Positions 1 through 10,018 are shown, counted from the stretch's first letter. The stretch is DNA of 64,000 nt from Lachnospiraceae bacterium (GCA_017624835.1 JAGAMG010000026.1:62001-126000), one strand, 5' to 3'. Notes: a model not told the origin generated them from the letters alone. Numbers and translations: made by a program.

Positions 1-2
1 TC

Positions 3-1091
3 AGTTTTTTTACCTTTCAACAGTTATCCTTTATCATTGACCGATATAAAGAGGATTCCCCTCATTATAACTGGTTGGATTATGCCTGCTTTGTTACCTT
101 TTTCCCGCAATTGGTGGCAGGTCCGATTGTACTGCATAGTGAATTTTTGCCACAGCTACAGGCGAGGCAGAACAGGAGAGTACAGTGGGAAGGCTTTTTT
201 GACGGCACCGCATTATTTATTTTAGGATTGGGTAAAAAGGTGTTGCTGGCAGATGTGCTTTCCATTCTGGTAAATGCGGAATTTAATAATATTTCTTATT
301 TGGATGCATTTTCTGCCTGGATAACGATTATCTGCTATATGCTGCAGCTATATTTTGATTTTAGCGGATATTGCGATATGGCAAGAGGTATCGGTAAAAT
401 GATGGGCTTTCAATTGCCAGAGAATTTTAACTCTCCTCTGATGGCAGTTTCTGTGACAGATTTTTGGCGAAGATGGCATATGACATTATCCCGATTTTTA
501 ACTACCTATATTTATATCCCTCTGGGCGGTAACCGTAAGGGAAAAGTAAGACAATGCTGTAATATTATGATAGTCTTTTTGGTAAGCGGTTTTTGGCATG
601 GAGCCAATTGGACCTTTGTAGTATGGGGATTACTCCATGGTATTGCAAGGGTATGGGAGATACTGCTGCCCAAGCTGCGTTTCCCCTGGCAGTGGATGAA
701 CAGGTTGTGTACTGGGATTTTTGTTACCCTGACCTTTGCAATATTTCGCAGTGACTCTCTTGAGCAGGCGGGTATGCTTTTTCAAAAGCTTTTTATGGGA
801 GGAAATAAAAACTTCTTCCCGGCTATGTGTAATGTGTTCCTCATACCGGAAAATTATGCCCTCAGAAAGCTTTTATCCATGAAAGCACCTCAATATCTGA
901 ACGGTCTTTTTATAGGCTGTGTGGTGCTACTGATTGGGATGGCATTATGGTTTGTGAGAGGGAAAAGAGCGGAGCAGTGGATTGAAGAGAAGGGGCGAAC
1001 CCTGAGGGGACTTTTGTGTATTGCTACCATTTTTACCTGGGCTTTTATATCCCTATCCCAGGTTAGTACCTTTCTTTATTTCAATTTTTAA
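3..1091 (+). CDS. MBOAT family membrane-bound O-acyltransferase (5' truncated by window edge)
   Basis: Membrane-bound O-acyltransferase of the AlgI/DltB type, which moves acyl (usually acetyl) groups across the membrane onto an extracellular polysaccharide. The frame is open to the first bases of the window, so the start lies upstream; about 363 residues are visible of a family that usually has 450-520. Many hydrophobic segments are present, together with the family pattern FFPQLVAGPI near the N-terminal side, the TDFWRRWHMTLS block and the WHGANW motif, whose histidine (codon 597-599) is the family's conserved catalytic residue. The next gene starts 17 bases downstream and looks like the usual periplasmic/extracellular partner. 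The family assignment is firm; the acceptor polymer is unknown. Confidence 0.93.
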   Translation, partial: SFFTFQQLSFIIDRYKEDSPHYNWLDYACFVTFFPQLVAGPIVLHSEFLPQLQARQNRRVQWEGFFDGTALFILGLGKKVLLADVLSILVNAEFNNISYLDAFSAWITIICYMLQLYFDFSGYCDMARGIGKMMGFQLPENFNSPLMAVSVTDFWRRWHMTLSRFLTTYIYIPLGGNRKGKVRQCCNIMIVFLVSGFWHGANWTFVVWGLLHGIARVWEILLPKLRFPWQWMNRLCTGIFVTLTFAIFRSDSLEQAGMLFQKLFMGGNKNFFPAMCNVFLIPENYALRKLLSMKAPQYLNGLFIGCVVLLIGMALWFVRGKRAEQWIEEKGRTLRGLLCIATIFTWAFISLSQVSTFLYFNF

Positions 1092-1108
1092 GGAGAAAGC
1101 AGGAGAAC

Positions 1109-2167
1109 ATGGAGAAGAAAAGAGCACTGAAGGTGCTGGGAATACTGATTGCAATAGAATTGGCAGTGGTTGCCCTGTTTGTTTGGTTTTTTGACCCTTT
1201 TTATCAATATCATGAACCTTTCATGGGGTTACAGGCAGTTCTAAATGACAGAGATAATCAGATGCCGGGGTCTCTGCGTAATTTTACCTATGACAGTGTA
1301 TTACTGGGTTCATCCGTGGCGGAAAATTTTGACAGCTCCTATCTGGATGAGGTGTATGACTGCCATACCATAAAGGCTATCAGGGCATCCGGCTCTGTGG
1401 CAGATTTGCTGTATTATATGGATATGGCAAGGGAGAATCGGGAAATCAAGAGAGTTTTTTGGTGTTTGGATATCTTTGCATTGTTATCTTCGCCGGAGGT
1501 TACATTGTATGAGGACAATATTCCCAGATATTTACACACTACCACTGTAGTTGATGATATTCCTTATTTGTATAATAAGGAAATTATCCTGGAAAAAACG
1601 CCTATTATGCTGGCATCATCCCAGATGGGTATGAATACCGGCGGACATGCCTATGATTGGTCGGAGGATAAAGAATTTAGTGCCGAAAGGGCTATGGAGG
1701 CATATGAAAAGCCGGAGGAAATATTGCCTCCCATAGATTATAGTCAGGATATTCCCACGATTCAAAAAAATGTGGAGATGGTTTTACAGGAAATCAATGC
1801 TCACCCCGATGTGGAATATATTGTTTTTTTTCCACCTTATTCCATGCTTTGGTGGGATTGCGGACATATTAATGGGTTCGGAGAAGAATATTTGTATGTG
1901 GTAGAGCAGATTTTGACCGGGCTGGTGGATTGTGAAAATGTAACGGTGTATTATTATCAGGCAGAGCAGGATATTATCTGTAATCTGGATTATTATATGG
2001 ATATGGTGCATTATTCTCCGGAAATCAATCAATATATGCTGGAAAGCATTGCGGCGGATAAAGGTCGGGTAACCACAGAAAATCTCACGGAGGTATTGAC
2101 TCATTTGCGAGAAACCTACGAGTATATTATTACAGAGGGTATTTATCAGTATTATGAAAAATATTAG
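1109..2167 (+). CDS. SGNH/DHHW-like membrane-anchored protein, partner of MBOAT
   Basis: 352-residue protein with one N-terminal membrane anchor (about residues 8-29) and an extracellular body. A GSSVAEN segment after a hydrophobic strand resembles the nucleophile block (GxS) of SGNH-type acyl esterase/transferase folds, and DMVHYSPEINQYM near residue 305 could supply the Asp/His pair. This arrangement is typical of the AlgX/AlgJ-like partner encoded next to MBOAT genes. The start has a clear AGGAGAAAGCAGGAG region upstream. It is co-transcribed with the MBOAT gene (17-base gap) and the operon ends at the hairpin at 2190-2227. A role in polysaccharide O-acetylation is inferred from context; the catalytic residues are a suggestion. 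Confidence 0.7.
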   Translation: MEKKRALKVLGILIAIELAVVALFVWFFDPFYQYHEPFMGLQAVLNDRDNQMPGSLRNFTYDSVLLGSSVAENFDSSYLDEVYDCHTIKAIRASGSVADLLYYMDMARENREIKRVFWCLDIFALLSSPEVTLYEDNIPRYLHTTTVVDDIPYLYNKEIILEKTPIMLASSQMGMNTGGHAYDWSEDKEFSAERAMEAYEKPEEILPPIDYSQDIPTIQKNVEMVLQEINAHPDVEYIVFFPPYSMLWWDCGHINGFGEEYLYVVEQILTGLVDCENVTVYYYQAEQDIICNLDYYMDMVHYSPEINQYMLESIAADKGRVTTENLTEVLTHLRETYEYIITEGIYQYYEKY

Positions 2168-2189
2168 CAGGAGCTAAGGAAACCATAAA

Positions 2190-2227
2190 AATAAGCTGCG
2201 GAGCATTTCAGAATGCCGCAGCTTATT
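2190..2227. terminator. Bidirectional intrinsic terminator
   Basis: A 12-bp perfect stem (AATAAGCTGCGG / CCGCAGCTTATT), with further GCATT/AATGC pairing inside, is followed by a T-run on the plus strand and preceded by an A-run, so it can stop both the O-acyltransferase operon and the convergent pncB. Confidence 0.9.
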
Positions 2228-2244
2228 TTTTAAATAATATGTTT

Positions 2245-3699
2245 TTATTTCTCGCTCATTTGGTCTAACAGCTCAATCTTAATATCATAAAGCTTCTTGG
2301 ATAAATCCACATAAATCTTATGGGGATTTACCAGACGCTTGGTTTCATCCCAAAGGGTATCTAACTCTTTCTGACAGTATGTGCGGATATCCATAACCTT
2401 GGGAGAAGTATAAACACATTCGCCCCCCTTGAAAATCTGCTCCATAATAGGGCGCATGGTATAGGTGCAACCCTTAAGCTTTGTTTTCTTCCAGGGTTCA
2501 ATGGGGTCGAAAAGCAGTAAATCATCCGCTTCATCATATACCTCATCCACCAGACAAATCAAATCCGCCTTAATCTTTCCGGTTTCCTTGTCATAGATAC
2601 GATAAATCATTTTATTGCCGGGGTTGGTAACCTTTTCACTGTTTTCGGACAACTTTATCTTGGGGATAAAGTTTCCCTTTTCATCCTGAATGGCAGCCAG
2701 CTTGTAAACACCGCCAAAGGAAGGATTATCCTTGGCAGTAATCAGATGGGTTCCCACACCCCAAGAGGTAATGGCAGCTCCCTGAGTTTTTAAGCTGTCT
2801 ATCAGATATTCGTCTAAATCATTGGAAGCAGAAATCACTGCATCGGTAAAGCCTGCTGCATCCAACATTTTACGGGCTTTTTTGGAAAGGTATGCCAGGT
2901 CACCGCTGTCCAGACGGATGCCGTAGAAGGTCAGAGGAATGCCTGCTTCTCGCATTTCCGTAAAGACCCGGATAGCGTTAGGAACGCCGGATTTTAAGGT
3001 ATCATAGGTATCTACCAGCAGGATACATGCGCTGGGGTACATGTCCGCATAGGTTTTAAAAGCAGTGTATTCATCGGGGAAGCTCATGATCCAGCTATGA
3101 GCGTGGGTTCCCTTTACGGGCACATCGAAAAGCTGCCCTGCCAGTACATTACTGGTACCAACACAACCTCCAATCATAGCTGCTCTGGCACCGTAGGTAC
3201 CGGCATCGGGGCCTTGGGCACGGCGTAAACCGAATTCCATAATGCCGTCCCCCTTGGCTGCATAGCAGACTCTTGCTGCCTTGGTGGCAATGAGACTCTG
3301 ATGATTGATAATATTTAAAATAGCGGTTTCTACCAATTGAGCTTCCATAATGGGAGCGATTACTTTTATCATGGGCTCTCTGGGGAACATTACGGTTCCC
3401 TCGGGAATGGCATAGATATCTCCGGAAAACTTAAAGTTACGCAGATATTCCAGAAAATCCTTGCTGAAAATTCCTAGGGAAGCAAGATAATCAATATCCT
3501 CCTTATCAAAATGAAGCTCTTTGATATATTGGATTACCTGCTCTAAGCCTGCTGCAATGGCATAACCGCCGTCGCAGGGATTATTGCGGTAAAAGGCATC
3601 AAAAATAACGGTTTCGTTCTGTTCCTTATTTTTGAAATACCCTTGCATCATGGTCAATTCATATAAGTCCGTAAGTAAGGTTAAATTTTGTCTATCCAT
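2245..3699 (-). CDS. pncB: Nicotinate phosphoribosyltransferase
   Basis: Catalyses nicotinate + PRPP (+ ATP) to nicotinate mononucleotide, the entry step of the Preiss-Handler NAD salvage route; cytoplasmic. The 484 residues match the longer Gram-positive form. Family landmarks are the N-terminal LTLLTDLYELTMMQGYF, EFGLRRAQGPDAGTYGARA, GTHAHSWIMSF (with the phosphorylatable-histidine region) and GIRLDSGDLAYLSKKAR. The start is preceded by GGTGAGGAA at good spacing. It is monocistronic: transcribed divergently from the ileS T-box unit and stopped by the shared terminator downstream. No operator was recognised in the 137 bases between the gene and the ileS promoter. Confidence 0.96.
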   Translation of the reverse strand: MDRQNLTLLTDLYELTMMQGYFKNKEQNETVIFDAFYRNNPCDGGYAIAAGLEQVIQYIKELHFDKEDIDYLASLGIFSKDFLEYLRNFKFSGDIYAIPEGTVMFPREPMIKVIAPIMEAQLVETAILNIINHQSLIATKAARVCYAAKGDGIMEFGLRRAQGPDAGTYGARAAMIGGCVGTSNVLAGQLFDVPVKGTHAHSWIMSFPDEYTAFKTYADMYPSACILLVDTYDTLKSGVPNAIRVFTEMREAGIPLTFYGIRLDSGDLAYLSKKARKMLDAAGFTDAVISASNDLDEYLIDSLKTQGAAITSWGVGTHLITAKDNPSFGGVYKLAAIQDEKGNFIPKIKLSENSEKVTNPGNKMIYRIYDKETGKIKADLICLVDEVYDEADDLLLFDPIEPWKKTKLKGCTYTMRPIMEQIFKGGECVYTSPKVMDIRTYCQKELDTLWDETKRLVNPHKIYVDLSKKLYDIKIELLDQMSEK

Positions 3700-3836
3700 A
3701 GTTCCTCACCTTCTGCCGTATCCGGCATGTTTTGTTTGTATTGTACTTTGTATGTATGAAAAAACGAGACTGACAAGACAGTTGTAAATTAACTGTAATC
3801 ATATAACAAAGATGGGAAAAAAGCAAGGCATTTTCC

Positions 3837-3866
3837 TTGACAAAGTCCAAATTCCACGTTTATAAT
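3837..3866 (+). promoter_or_regulatory. Sigma-A promoter of the ileS T-box transcript
   Basis: Perfect -35 TTGACA (3837-3842) and -10 TATAAT (3861-3866) separated by 18 bases, immediately upstream of the T-box leader. Confidence 0.9.
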
Positions 3867-3879
3867 GTCATATATCTAT

Positions 3880-4245
3880 ATGAAAGTAAAGACTATGACG
3901 GAGACAGTACATCATTCGGGAACATCCCAGAGAGCCGGGACAGGTGGAAACCGGTATTAGTAGCGAATGTTGGAATATCACTCCTGAGTTGCAGACTGAA
4001 ATGTAGTACCTGCACATGGATAGTATGTGAGTAGGACTTTTAAAGTATTCATGTGTCTGAGCTATAAAGTAGGGACTGACGTTTTTTCCGCGTTATAGGA
4101 AACACGTATGGAATCTGACGAAGGAGTCAGGCTGGGGCAGCGGATAAAGGGCTGTAGAGGCAGACTGTTTTCAAGGAGGAGTACATTGTAATTAGGTGGT
4201 AAAACGATAACAAGGCTCTCGTCCTATTTACAGGATGGGAGCCTT
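3880..4245 (+). promoter_or_regulatory. T-box leader, isoleucine specific
   Basis: A tRNA-sensing leader that couples ileS transcription to the charging of tRNA-Ile. The stem I distal part carries the classic AGAGAGCCGGGACAGGTGGA and AAACCGGTA blocks (about 3930-3957). The 3' side of the specifier loop reads GGAATATCACTCCTGAG; the specifier is ATC (3977-3979) followed by the usual A, an isoleucine codon matching the downstream gene. The antitermination T-box sequence TTAGGTGGTAAAACG lies at about 4192-4206 and overlaps the upstream side of the terminator at 4212-4245. It deviates from the usual GGTGGNACCGCG, but the position is right. Confidence 0.93.
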
Positions 4246-4255
4246 ATTTATTTTT
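4212..4255 (+). terminator. T-box regulated terminator
   Basis: AAGGCTC (4212-4218) pairs with GAGCCTT (4239-4245), with inner GTCCT/AGGAT-type pairing, followed by ATTTATTTTT. This is the attenuator that uncharged tRNA-Ile would prevent from forming. Confidence 0.88.
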
Positions 4256-4269
4256 ATAGGAGGTCAAAA

Positions 4270-7200
4270 ATGTACAATAAGGTTGACACAAATCTGAACT
4301 TTGTAGACAGAGAAAAAAATGTGGAAAAGTTCTGGAGAGACAATGATATCTTCAGAAAGAGTATGGAAAATCGTAAGGAGGGTGAAACCTATACCTTTTA
4401 TGATGGCCCTCCCACCGCAAATGGTAAGCCCCATATCGGTCATGTATTGACTCGAGTTATCAAGGATATGATTCCCCGTTACAGAACCATGAAGGGCTAT
4501 ATGGTTCCTCGTAAGGCTGGTTGGGATACCCATGGTCTGCCTGTAGAGCTGGAGGTGGAGAAACTTCTGGGCTTAAACGGTAAGGAACAGATTGAAGAAT
4601 ACGGTATGGAACCTTTCATTGATAAGTGTAAGGAATCCGTGTGGAAATATAAGGGAATGTGGGAGGATTTCTCCGGCACTGTTGGTTTCTGGGCGGATAT
4701 GGATGACCCTTATGTAACCTATCATGATGACTTCATTGAGTCCGAGTGGTGGGCATTAAAGGAAATCTGGAATAAGAAGCTTCTTTACAAGGGCTTTAAG
4801 ATTGTTCCTTATTGTCCTCGTTGCGGTACCCCTTTATCCTCACAGGAGGTTGCACAGGGCTATAAGGCTGTTAAGGAGCGTTCTGCAATTGCACGCTTTA
4901 AGGTGGTAGGAGAGGATGCTTATTTCCTGGCATGGACCACAACCCCCTGGACCTTACCTTCTAACGTGGCACTTTGTGTAAACCCGGATGAGAATTACTG
5001 TAAGGTTAAGGCAGCAGACGGCTATACCTATTATATGGCAGAGGCACTGTTGGATAAGGTACTTGGCGGTCTGACTGAAAAGGCAGATGGGGAAGAGGAA
5101 GCGCCTAAGGCTTATGAAATTCTGGAAACCTACAAGGGTATTGATTTAGAAAGAAAAGAATATGAGCCTTTATTTGATTTTGCTAACGCTATTATTGCAA
5201 AGCAGCGCAAAAAGGCACATTACATTACCTGTGATAATTATGTTACCATGTCCGATGGTACCGGTATCGTTCATATTGCACCTGCATTTGGTGAGGACGA
5301 TGCTCAGGTGGGAAGAAAGTATGAGCTTCCTTTTGTTCAGTTGGTAAACGGTAAGGGTGAACTGACAGAGGAAACAGCTTATGCAGGAGTATTTGTAAAG
5401 AAAGCAGATCCTATGATTTTGAAGGATTTGGAAGCAAAGGGATTGTTATTTGATGCACCGAAGTTTGAGCATGATTATCCTCACTGCTGGAGATGTGATA
5501 CCCCCCTGCTTTATTATGCAAGAGAATCCTGGTTTATTAAGATGACCGCTGTAAAGGAAGATCTGATTCGCAATAACAACACTGTAAATTGGATTCCTGA
5601 ATCCATTGGTAAGGGACGTTTCGGTGACTGGTTGGAGAATATTCAGGATTGGGGTATCTCCCGTAATCGTTATTGGGGTACTCCTCTCAATGTTTGGGAA
5701 TGTGAATGCGGACATCAGGAATGTATCGGTGGTCGTCAGGAATTGGCAGACAGATGCGGTAACCCCGATATGGCAAAGGTAGAACTTCACAGACCTTATA
5801 TTGATGAAGTAACCTTCGCCTGTCCTGATTGTGGTAAGGAAATGCACAGAGTACCTGAGGTTATTGACTGCTGGTTTGATTCCGGTGCAATGCCTTTTGC
5901 ACAGCATCATTATCCTTTTGAAAATAAAGAGCTTTTCGAGCAGCAGTTCCCTGCACAGTTTATTTCTGAGGCAGTGGATCAGACCAGAGGCTGGTTCTAT
6001 TCCCTGATGGCAGAGTCCACTCTGTTATTTAACAAGGCTCCTTATGAAAATGTTATCGTTCTGGGGCATGTACAGGATGAAAACGGACAGAAAATGAGTA
6101 AGTCCAAGGGTAATGCTGTGGATCCTTTTGAAGCATTGGAGTCCTATGGTGCAGATGCAATCCGTTGGTACTTCTATATCAACTCTGCGCCATGGCTTCC
6201 CAACAGATTCCATGGCAAGGCGGTACAGGAGGGACAGCGTAAGTTTATGGGTACTCTTTGGAATACCTACGCATTCTTTGTACTGTACGCCAATATCGAT
6301 AATTTTGATGCAACCAAGTATACCTTAGACTATGATAAATTACCTGTCATGGATAAGTGGTTATTGTCCAAGTTAAATTCCGTAGTAAAGGCAGTGGATG
6401 AGAACCTTGACAATTATAGAATCCCTGAGGCGGCAAGAGCATTGGATTCCTTTGTGGATGAAATGAGTAACTGGTATGTAAGACGCGGACGTGAGCGTTT
6501 CTGGGCAAAGGGTATGGAGCAGGATAAGATTAATGCATATATGACCCTGTACACCGCATTGGTAACCCTGTCCAAGGCGGCAGCACCCATGATTCCGTTT
6601 ATGACAGAGGATATTTACCAGAATCTGGTAAGAAGTGTGGATAAGACTGCTCCCGAAAGTATCCATTTGTGTGACTTCCCCGAGGTAAACGAAGCTTGGA
6701 TTGATACTAAGCTGGAGGAGGATATGGAGCATGTACTGAAGGCCGTTGTTATGGGCCGTGCATGTAGAAATACTGCAACCATTAAGAACCGTCAGCCTAT
6801 CGGAAACATGTTTATCAAGGCTCCCTTCGGATTGGATGAATTTTATCAGGAAATCATCCGGGATGAGCTGAATGTGAAAAATGTAGTATTCACTGATGAT
6901 GTAAGGGAGTTTACCTCTTATACCTTCAAGCCCCAGCTTCGTACCGTAGGACCTAAGTATGGTAAGCAGCTTGGAGGCATCCAGAAGACCTTGGCAACCA
7001 TTGATGGTAATGCGGCTATGGATGACCTGAAGGCTAATGGCTTTATCGCTTTTGATGTAAACGGTACGGAAGTAAAGCTGACTGAGGAAGATTTGTTAAT
7101 TGATATCGCGCAGAAGGAAGGCTATGTAACGGAAGCTGATGTGGTAGCAACCGTAGTGCTTGATACCAATCTTACAGAGGAGCTTATCGAGGAAGGCTTC

Positions 7201-7440
7201 GTTTACGAGGTAATCAGCAAGATTCAGACCATGCGTAAGGATGCAGGCTTTGAGGTAATGGATCATATTAAGGTATCCATCAACAATAATGAAAAGCTGG
7301 CTGACTTAGTTTCCAAGAACAGTGATGCAATTGCAGGCAAGGTATTGGCAGATGTACTTACCACCGGAGAAAGCTTTGCTGTGGCAAAGGAATGGAATGT
7401 AAATGGCGAGAATGTAACAATTGCTGTAGAAAAAGTATAA
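4270..7440 (+). CDS. ileS: Isoleucyl-tRNA synthetase (eukaryote-like, type 2 length)
   Basis: Class I aminoacyl-tRNA synthetase that charges tRNA-Ile and edits misactivated valine; cytoplasmic. At 1056 residues it is longer than the approximately 920-residue bacterial type 1 enzyme and resembles the type 2 form. The signatures are HIGH at residues 55-58, the CPRCGTPLSSQEVAQGYK zinc-ribbon/editing boundary, the editing-domain LAWTTTPWTLPSN, a second Cys cluster (CECGHQEC) around residue 480, KMSKS at 608-612, and a long anticodon-binding plus C-terminal (DUF5915-like) tail. AGGAGGT at 4258-4264 sets the start. It is controlled by the upstream T-box. Type 2 IleRS enzymes are known to be less sensitive to mupirocin; that is family knowledge, not shown here. 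Confidence 0.97.
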   Translation: MYNKVDTNLNFVDREKNVEKFWRDNDIFRKSMENRKEGETYTFYDGPPTANGKPHIGHVLTRVIKDMIPRYRTMKGYMVPRKAGWDTHGLPVELEVEKLLGLNGKEQIEEYGMEPFIDKCKESVWKYKGMWEDFSGTVGFWADMDDPYVTYHDDFIESEWWALKEIWNKKLLYKGFKIVPYCPRCGTPLSSQEVAQGYKAVKERSAIARFKVVGEDAYFLAWTTTPWTLPSNVALCVNPDENYCKVKAADGYTYYMAEALLDKVLGGLTEKADGEEEAPKAYEILETYKGIDLERKEYEPLFDFANAIIAKQRKKAHYITCDNYVTMSDGTGIVHIAPAFGEDDAQVGRKYELPFVQLVNGKGELTEETAYAGVFVKKADPMILKDLEAKGLLFDAPKFEHDYPHCWRCDTPLLYYARESWFIKMTAVKEDLIRNNNTVNWIPESIGKGRFGDWLENIQDWGISRNRYWGTPLNVWECECGHQECIGGRQELADRCGNPDMAKVELHRPYIDEVTFACPDCGKEMHRVPEVIDCWFDSGAMPFAQHHYPFENKELFEQQFPAQFISEAVDQTRGWFYSLMAESTLLFNKAPYENVIVLGHVQDENGQKMSKSKGNAVDPFEALESYGADAIRWYFYINSAPWLPNRFHGKAVQEGQRKFMGTLWNTYAFFVLYANIDNFDATKYTLDYDKLPVMDKWLLSKLNSVVKAVDENLDNYRIPEAARALDSFVDEMSNWYVRRGRERFWAKGMEQDKINAYMTLYTALVTLSKAAAPMIPFMTEDIYQNLVRSVDKTAPESIHLCDFPEVNEAWIDTKLEEDMEHVLKAVVMGRACRNTATIKNRQPIGNMFIKAPFGLDEFYQEIIRDELNVKNVVFTDDVREFTSYTFKPQLRTVGPKYGKQLGGIQKTLATIDGNAAMDDLKANGFIAFDVNGTEVKLTEEDLLIDIAQKEGYVTEADVVATVVLDTNLTEELIEEGFVYEVISKIQTMRKDAGFEVMDHIKVSINNNEKLADLVSKNSDAIAGKVLADVLTTGESFAVAKEWNVNGENVTIAVEKV

Positions 7441-7457
7441 AAAAGCTGGCATATATG

Positions 7458-7491
7458 ACAGTCCGATGATACAATAGAGTCATCGGACTGT
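7458..7491 (+). terminator. Hairpin after ileS
   Basis: A 12-bp perfect stem ACAGTCCGATGA / TCATCGGACTGT with a 10-base loop. Only TTAACGATACTTT follows, so it may be a weak terminator or a processing or stability hairpin between ileS and glgP. Confidence 0.6.
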
Positions 7492-7522
7492 TAACGATAC
7501 TTTAGTACCAGGAGGACAAAAA

Positions 7523-10018
7523 GTGAAGGCAACAACAAAAGAGAGTAATAAAAAGCTTAAATTTGATAAAGAATTATTCAAAAGAAGTGTCTTATATAAT
7601 GTAAAGACCTTATATCGCAAGACCTTGGAGGAGGCAACTCCCCAGCAGATATTTCAGGCAGTATCTTATGCAATAAAGGATCAGATTGTAGACGATTGGA
7701 TGGATACCCAAAAGGCCTATGAGAAGCAGGATTCCAAGATGGTTTATTATATGTCCATGGAGTTTTTGATGGGGCGTGCGCTTGGAAATAACCTGATTAA
7801 TATGCAGGCATATAAGCCTGTAAAGGAAGCCTTGGATGAATTGGGGCTGAATCTGAATCTGATAGAAGATCAGGAGCCTGATGCAGCATTAGGTAATGGT
7901 GGCTTGGGACGTTTGGCTGCATGCTTTTTGGATTCCCTTGCAACCTTGGGCTATCCCGCATATGGTTGCGGTATTCGTTATCGCTATGGTATGTTTAAGC
8001 AGCAGATTCGTGACGGTTACCAGGTGGAGGTACCTGATAATTGGTTGGCAGATGGTAATCCTTTTGAACTTCGCAGACCGGAATATGCCAAGGTGGTAAA
8101 ATTTGGCGGTTATGTTACTGTTCATATGGATGAAAACGGACGTAATGTATTTGGACAGGAAGGATATCAGTCTGTAAAGGCTGTTCCCTTCGATTTACCC
8201 ATCGTAGGCTATGGCAATGGTATAGTAAACACCCTGCGTATTTGGGATGCTGAGCCCGTAGAGTGCTTCCAGCTGGATTCCTTTGATAAGGGTGATTATC
8301 AGAAGGCAGTGGAGCAGGAAAATCTTGCCAGAAACATCGTTGAGGTATTATATCCCAATGATAACCATTATGCCGGTAAGGAGCTTCGTTTAAAGCAGCA
8401 GTATTTCTTTATTTCTGCATCCGTACAGGAAGCTGTTGAGAAATATATGAGAAAGCATAATGATATCCGTAAGTTCTATGAGAAGGTTACCTTCCAGTTG
8501 AATGATACCCATCCTACTGTAGCCATTGCAGAGTTAATGCGTATCCTTATGGATGAATATTATCTGACCTGGGATGAAGCGTGGGAGGTTACTACCAAGA
8601 CCTGTGCTTATACCAATCACACTATCATGGCAGAAGCATTGGAAAAATGGCCTATTGAGCTGTTCTCCAGATTGCTTCCCAGAGTTTACCAGATTGTGGA
8701 AGAAATTAACCGTCGTTTTATTCAGGAAATCGAGCGTAAATACAGCAATGTGCCCGGTGTAAATGTACAGGATAAGATTCGTAAGATGGCAATAATTTAT
8801 GATGGACAGGTAAAGATGGCTCATATGGCTATTGTTGCCGGCTATTCCGTAAATGGTGTTGCTCGTCTTCATACTGAAATTTTAAAGAATCAGGAGCTTA
8901 AAGATTTCTATGAGATGTATCCTGAACGCTTCAACAATAAGACCAATGGTATTACCCAGAGACGATTCCTGTTACATGGAAATCCCCTGCTTGCAGATTG
9001 GGTAACAGATCATATCGGAAATGATTGGATTACCGATTTACCTCAGATTAATCGTCTGAAGGTTTATGCTGATGATGAAAAGGCACAGCAGGAGTTCATG
9101 AATATTAAATATCAGAATAAGGTACGTCTTGCAAAATACATTTTGGAGCACAATGGTATTGAAGTGGATCCTCGTTCCATCTTTGATGTACAGGTAAAGC
9201 GTCTCCACGAGTATAAGAGACAGTTGCTGAATATTCTTCATGTAATGTATCTGTACAATGAGCTGAAGGAGCATCCGGAAAGAGAGTTCTACCCCAGAAC
9301 CTTTATCTTTGGTGCAAAGGCAGCAGCAGGCTATCGCAATGCAAAGCTGACCATTAAGCTCATAAATGCAGTGGCAGAAGTTGTGAATAACGATGCAAGC
9401 ATTAACGGTAAAATTAAAGTAGTATTTATTGAAAACTACAATGTTTCCAATGCTGAGATTATCTTTGCAGCAGCGGATGTATCCGAGCAGATTTCTACTG
9501 CAAGTAAGGAGGCATCCGGTACCGGTAATATGAAGTTTATGTTAAATGGTGCTCTGACCATAGGTACTATGGACGGTGCGAATGTGGAAATCGTGGAAGA
9601 GGTTGGCGCAGAGCATGCCTTTATCTTCGGTTTAAGCTCCGATGAGGTTATCAATTACGAGAACTATGGCGGCTACAATCCAATGGAAATCTTTAATAAT
9701 GATCAGGATGTACGCAAGATACTGATGCAGTTGATTAACGGAACCTTTGCTCCTTATGATTCTGAGCTGTTCCGTCCTCTGTACAATTCTCTGTTAAATA
9801 CACAGTGTACCGCAAAGGCTGATACCTATTTTATCTTAAAGGATTTCAAGTCCTATGCAGAGGCACAGCGTAAGGTAGAGGAAGCCTACAAGGATGAAAA
9901 GAATTGGGCAAAGAGTGCAATTTTGAATGTTGCATGCTCCGGTAAGTTTACCTCAGACAGAACCATTCAGCAGTATGTGGATGAAATTTGGCATTTGGAT
10001 AAGGTTGTTTTGAAATAA
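7523..10018 (+). CDS. glgP: Glycogen/starch/alpha-glucan phosphorylase
   Basis: Releases glucose-1-phosphate from alpha-1,4-glucan by phosphorolysis; PLP-dependent, GT35 family, cytoplasmic. The 831 residues are full length. Visible family blocks are the N-terminal YYMSMEFLMGRALGNNL, the glycine-rich EPDAALGNGGLGRLAACFLDS, QLNDTHPTVAIAELMRIL, and the C-terminal EASGTGNMKFMLNGALTIGT, in which Lys671 is the PLP Schiff-base lysine. GTG start with GGAGG (7511-7515) at 7 bases' spacing. It follows ileS across a hairpin lacking a strong T-run, so part of its expression could be read-through. A strong terminator ends it at 10038-10070. Confidence 0.97.
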   Translation: MKATTKESNKKLKFDKELFKRSVLYNVKTLYRKTLEEATPQQIFQAVSYAIKDQIVDDWMDTQKAYEKQDSKMVYYMSMEFLMGRALGNNLINMQAYKPVKEALDELGLNLNLIEDQEPDAALGNGGLGRLAACFLDSLATLGYPAYGCGIRYRYGMFKQQIRDGYQVEVPDNWLADGNPFELRRPEYAKVVKFGGYVTVHMDENGRNVFGQEGYQSVKAVPFDLPIVGYGNGIVNTLRIWDAEPVECFQLDSFDKGDYQKAVEQENLARNIVEVLYPNDNHYAGKELRLKQQYFFISASVQEAVEKYMRKHNDIRKFYEKVTFQLNDTHPTVAIAELMRILMDEYYLTWDEAWEVTTKTCAYTNHTIMAEALEKWPIELFSRLLPRVYQIVEEINRRFIQEIERKYSNVPGVNVQDKIRKMAIIYDGQVKMAHMAIVAGYSVNGVARLHTEILKNQELKDFYEMYPERFNNKTNGITQRRFLLHGNPLLADWVTDHIGNDWITDLPQINRLKVYADDEKAQQEFMNIKYQNKVRLAKYILEHNGIEVDPRSIFDVQVKRLHEYKRQLLNILHVMYLYNELKEHPEREFYPRTFIFGAKAAAGYRNAKLTIKLINAVAEVVNNDASINGKIKVVFIENYNVSNAEIIFAAADVSEQISTASKEASGTGNMKFMLNGALTIGTMDGANVEIVEEVGAEHAFIFGLSSDEVINYENYGGYNPMEIFNNDQDVRKILMQLINGTFAPYDSELFRPLYNSLLNTQCTAKADTYFILKDFKSYAEAQRKVEEAYKDEKNWAKSAILNVACSGKFTSDRTIQQYVDEIWHLDKVVLK

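Noticed and set aside
3837..4034. 65-codon frame upstream of ileS
   Set aside because: It lies on the T-box promoter and stem I, and the RNA structure fully explains the sequence.
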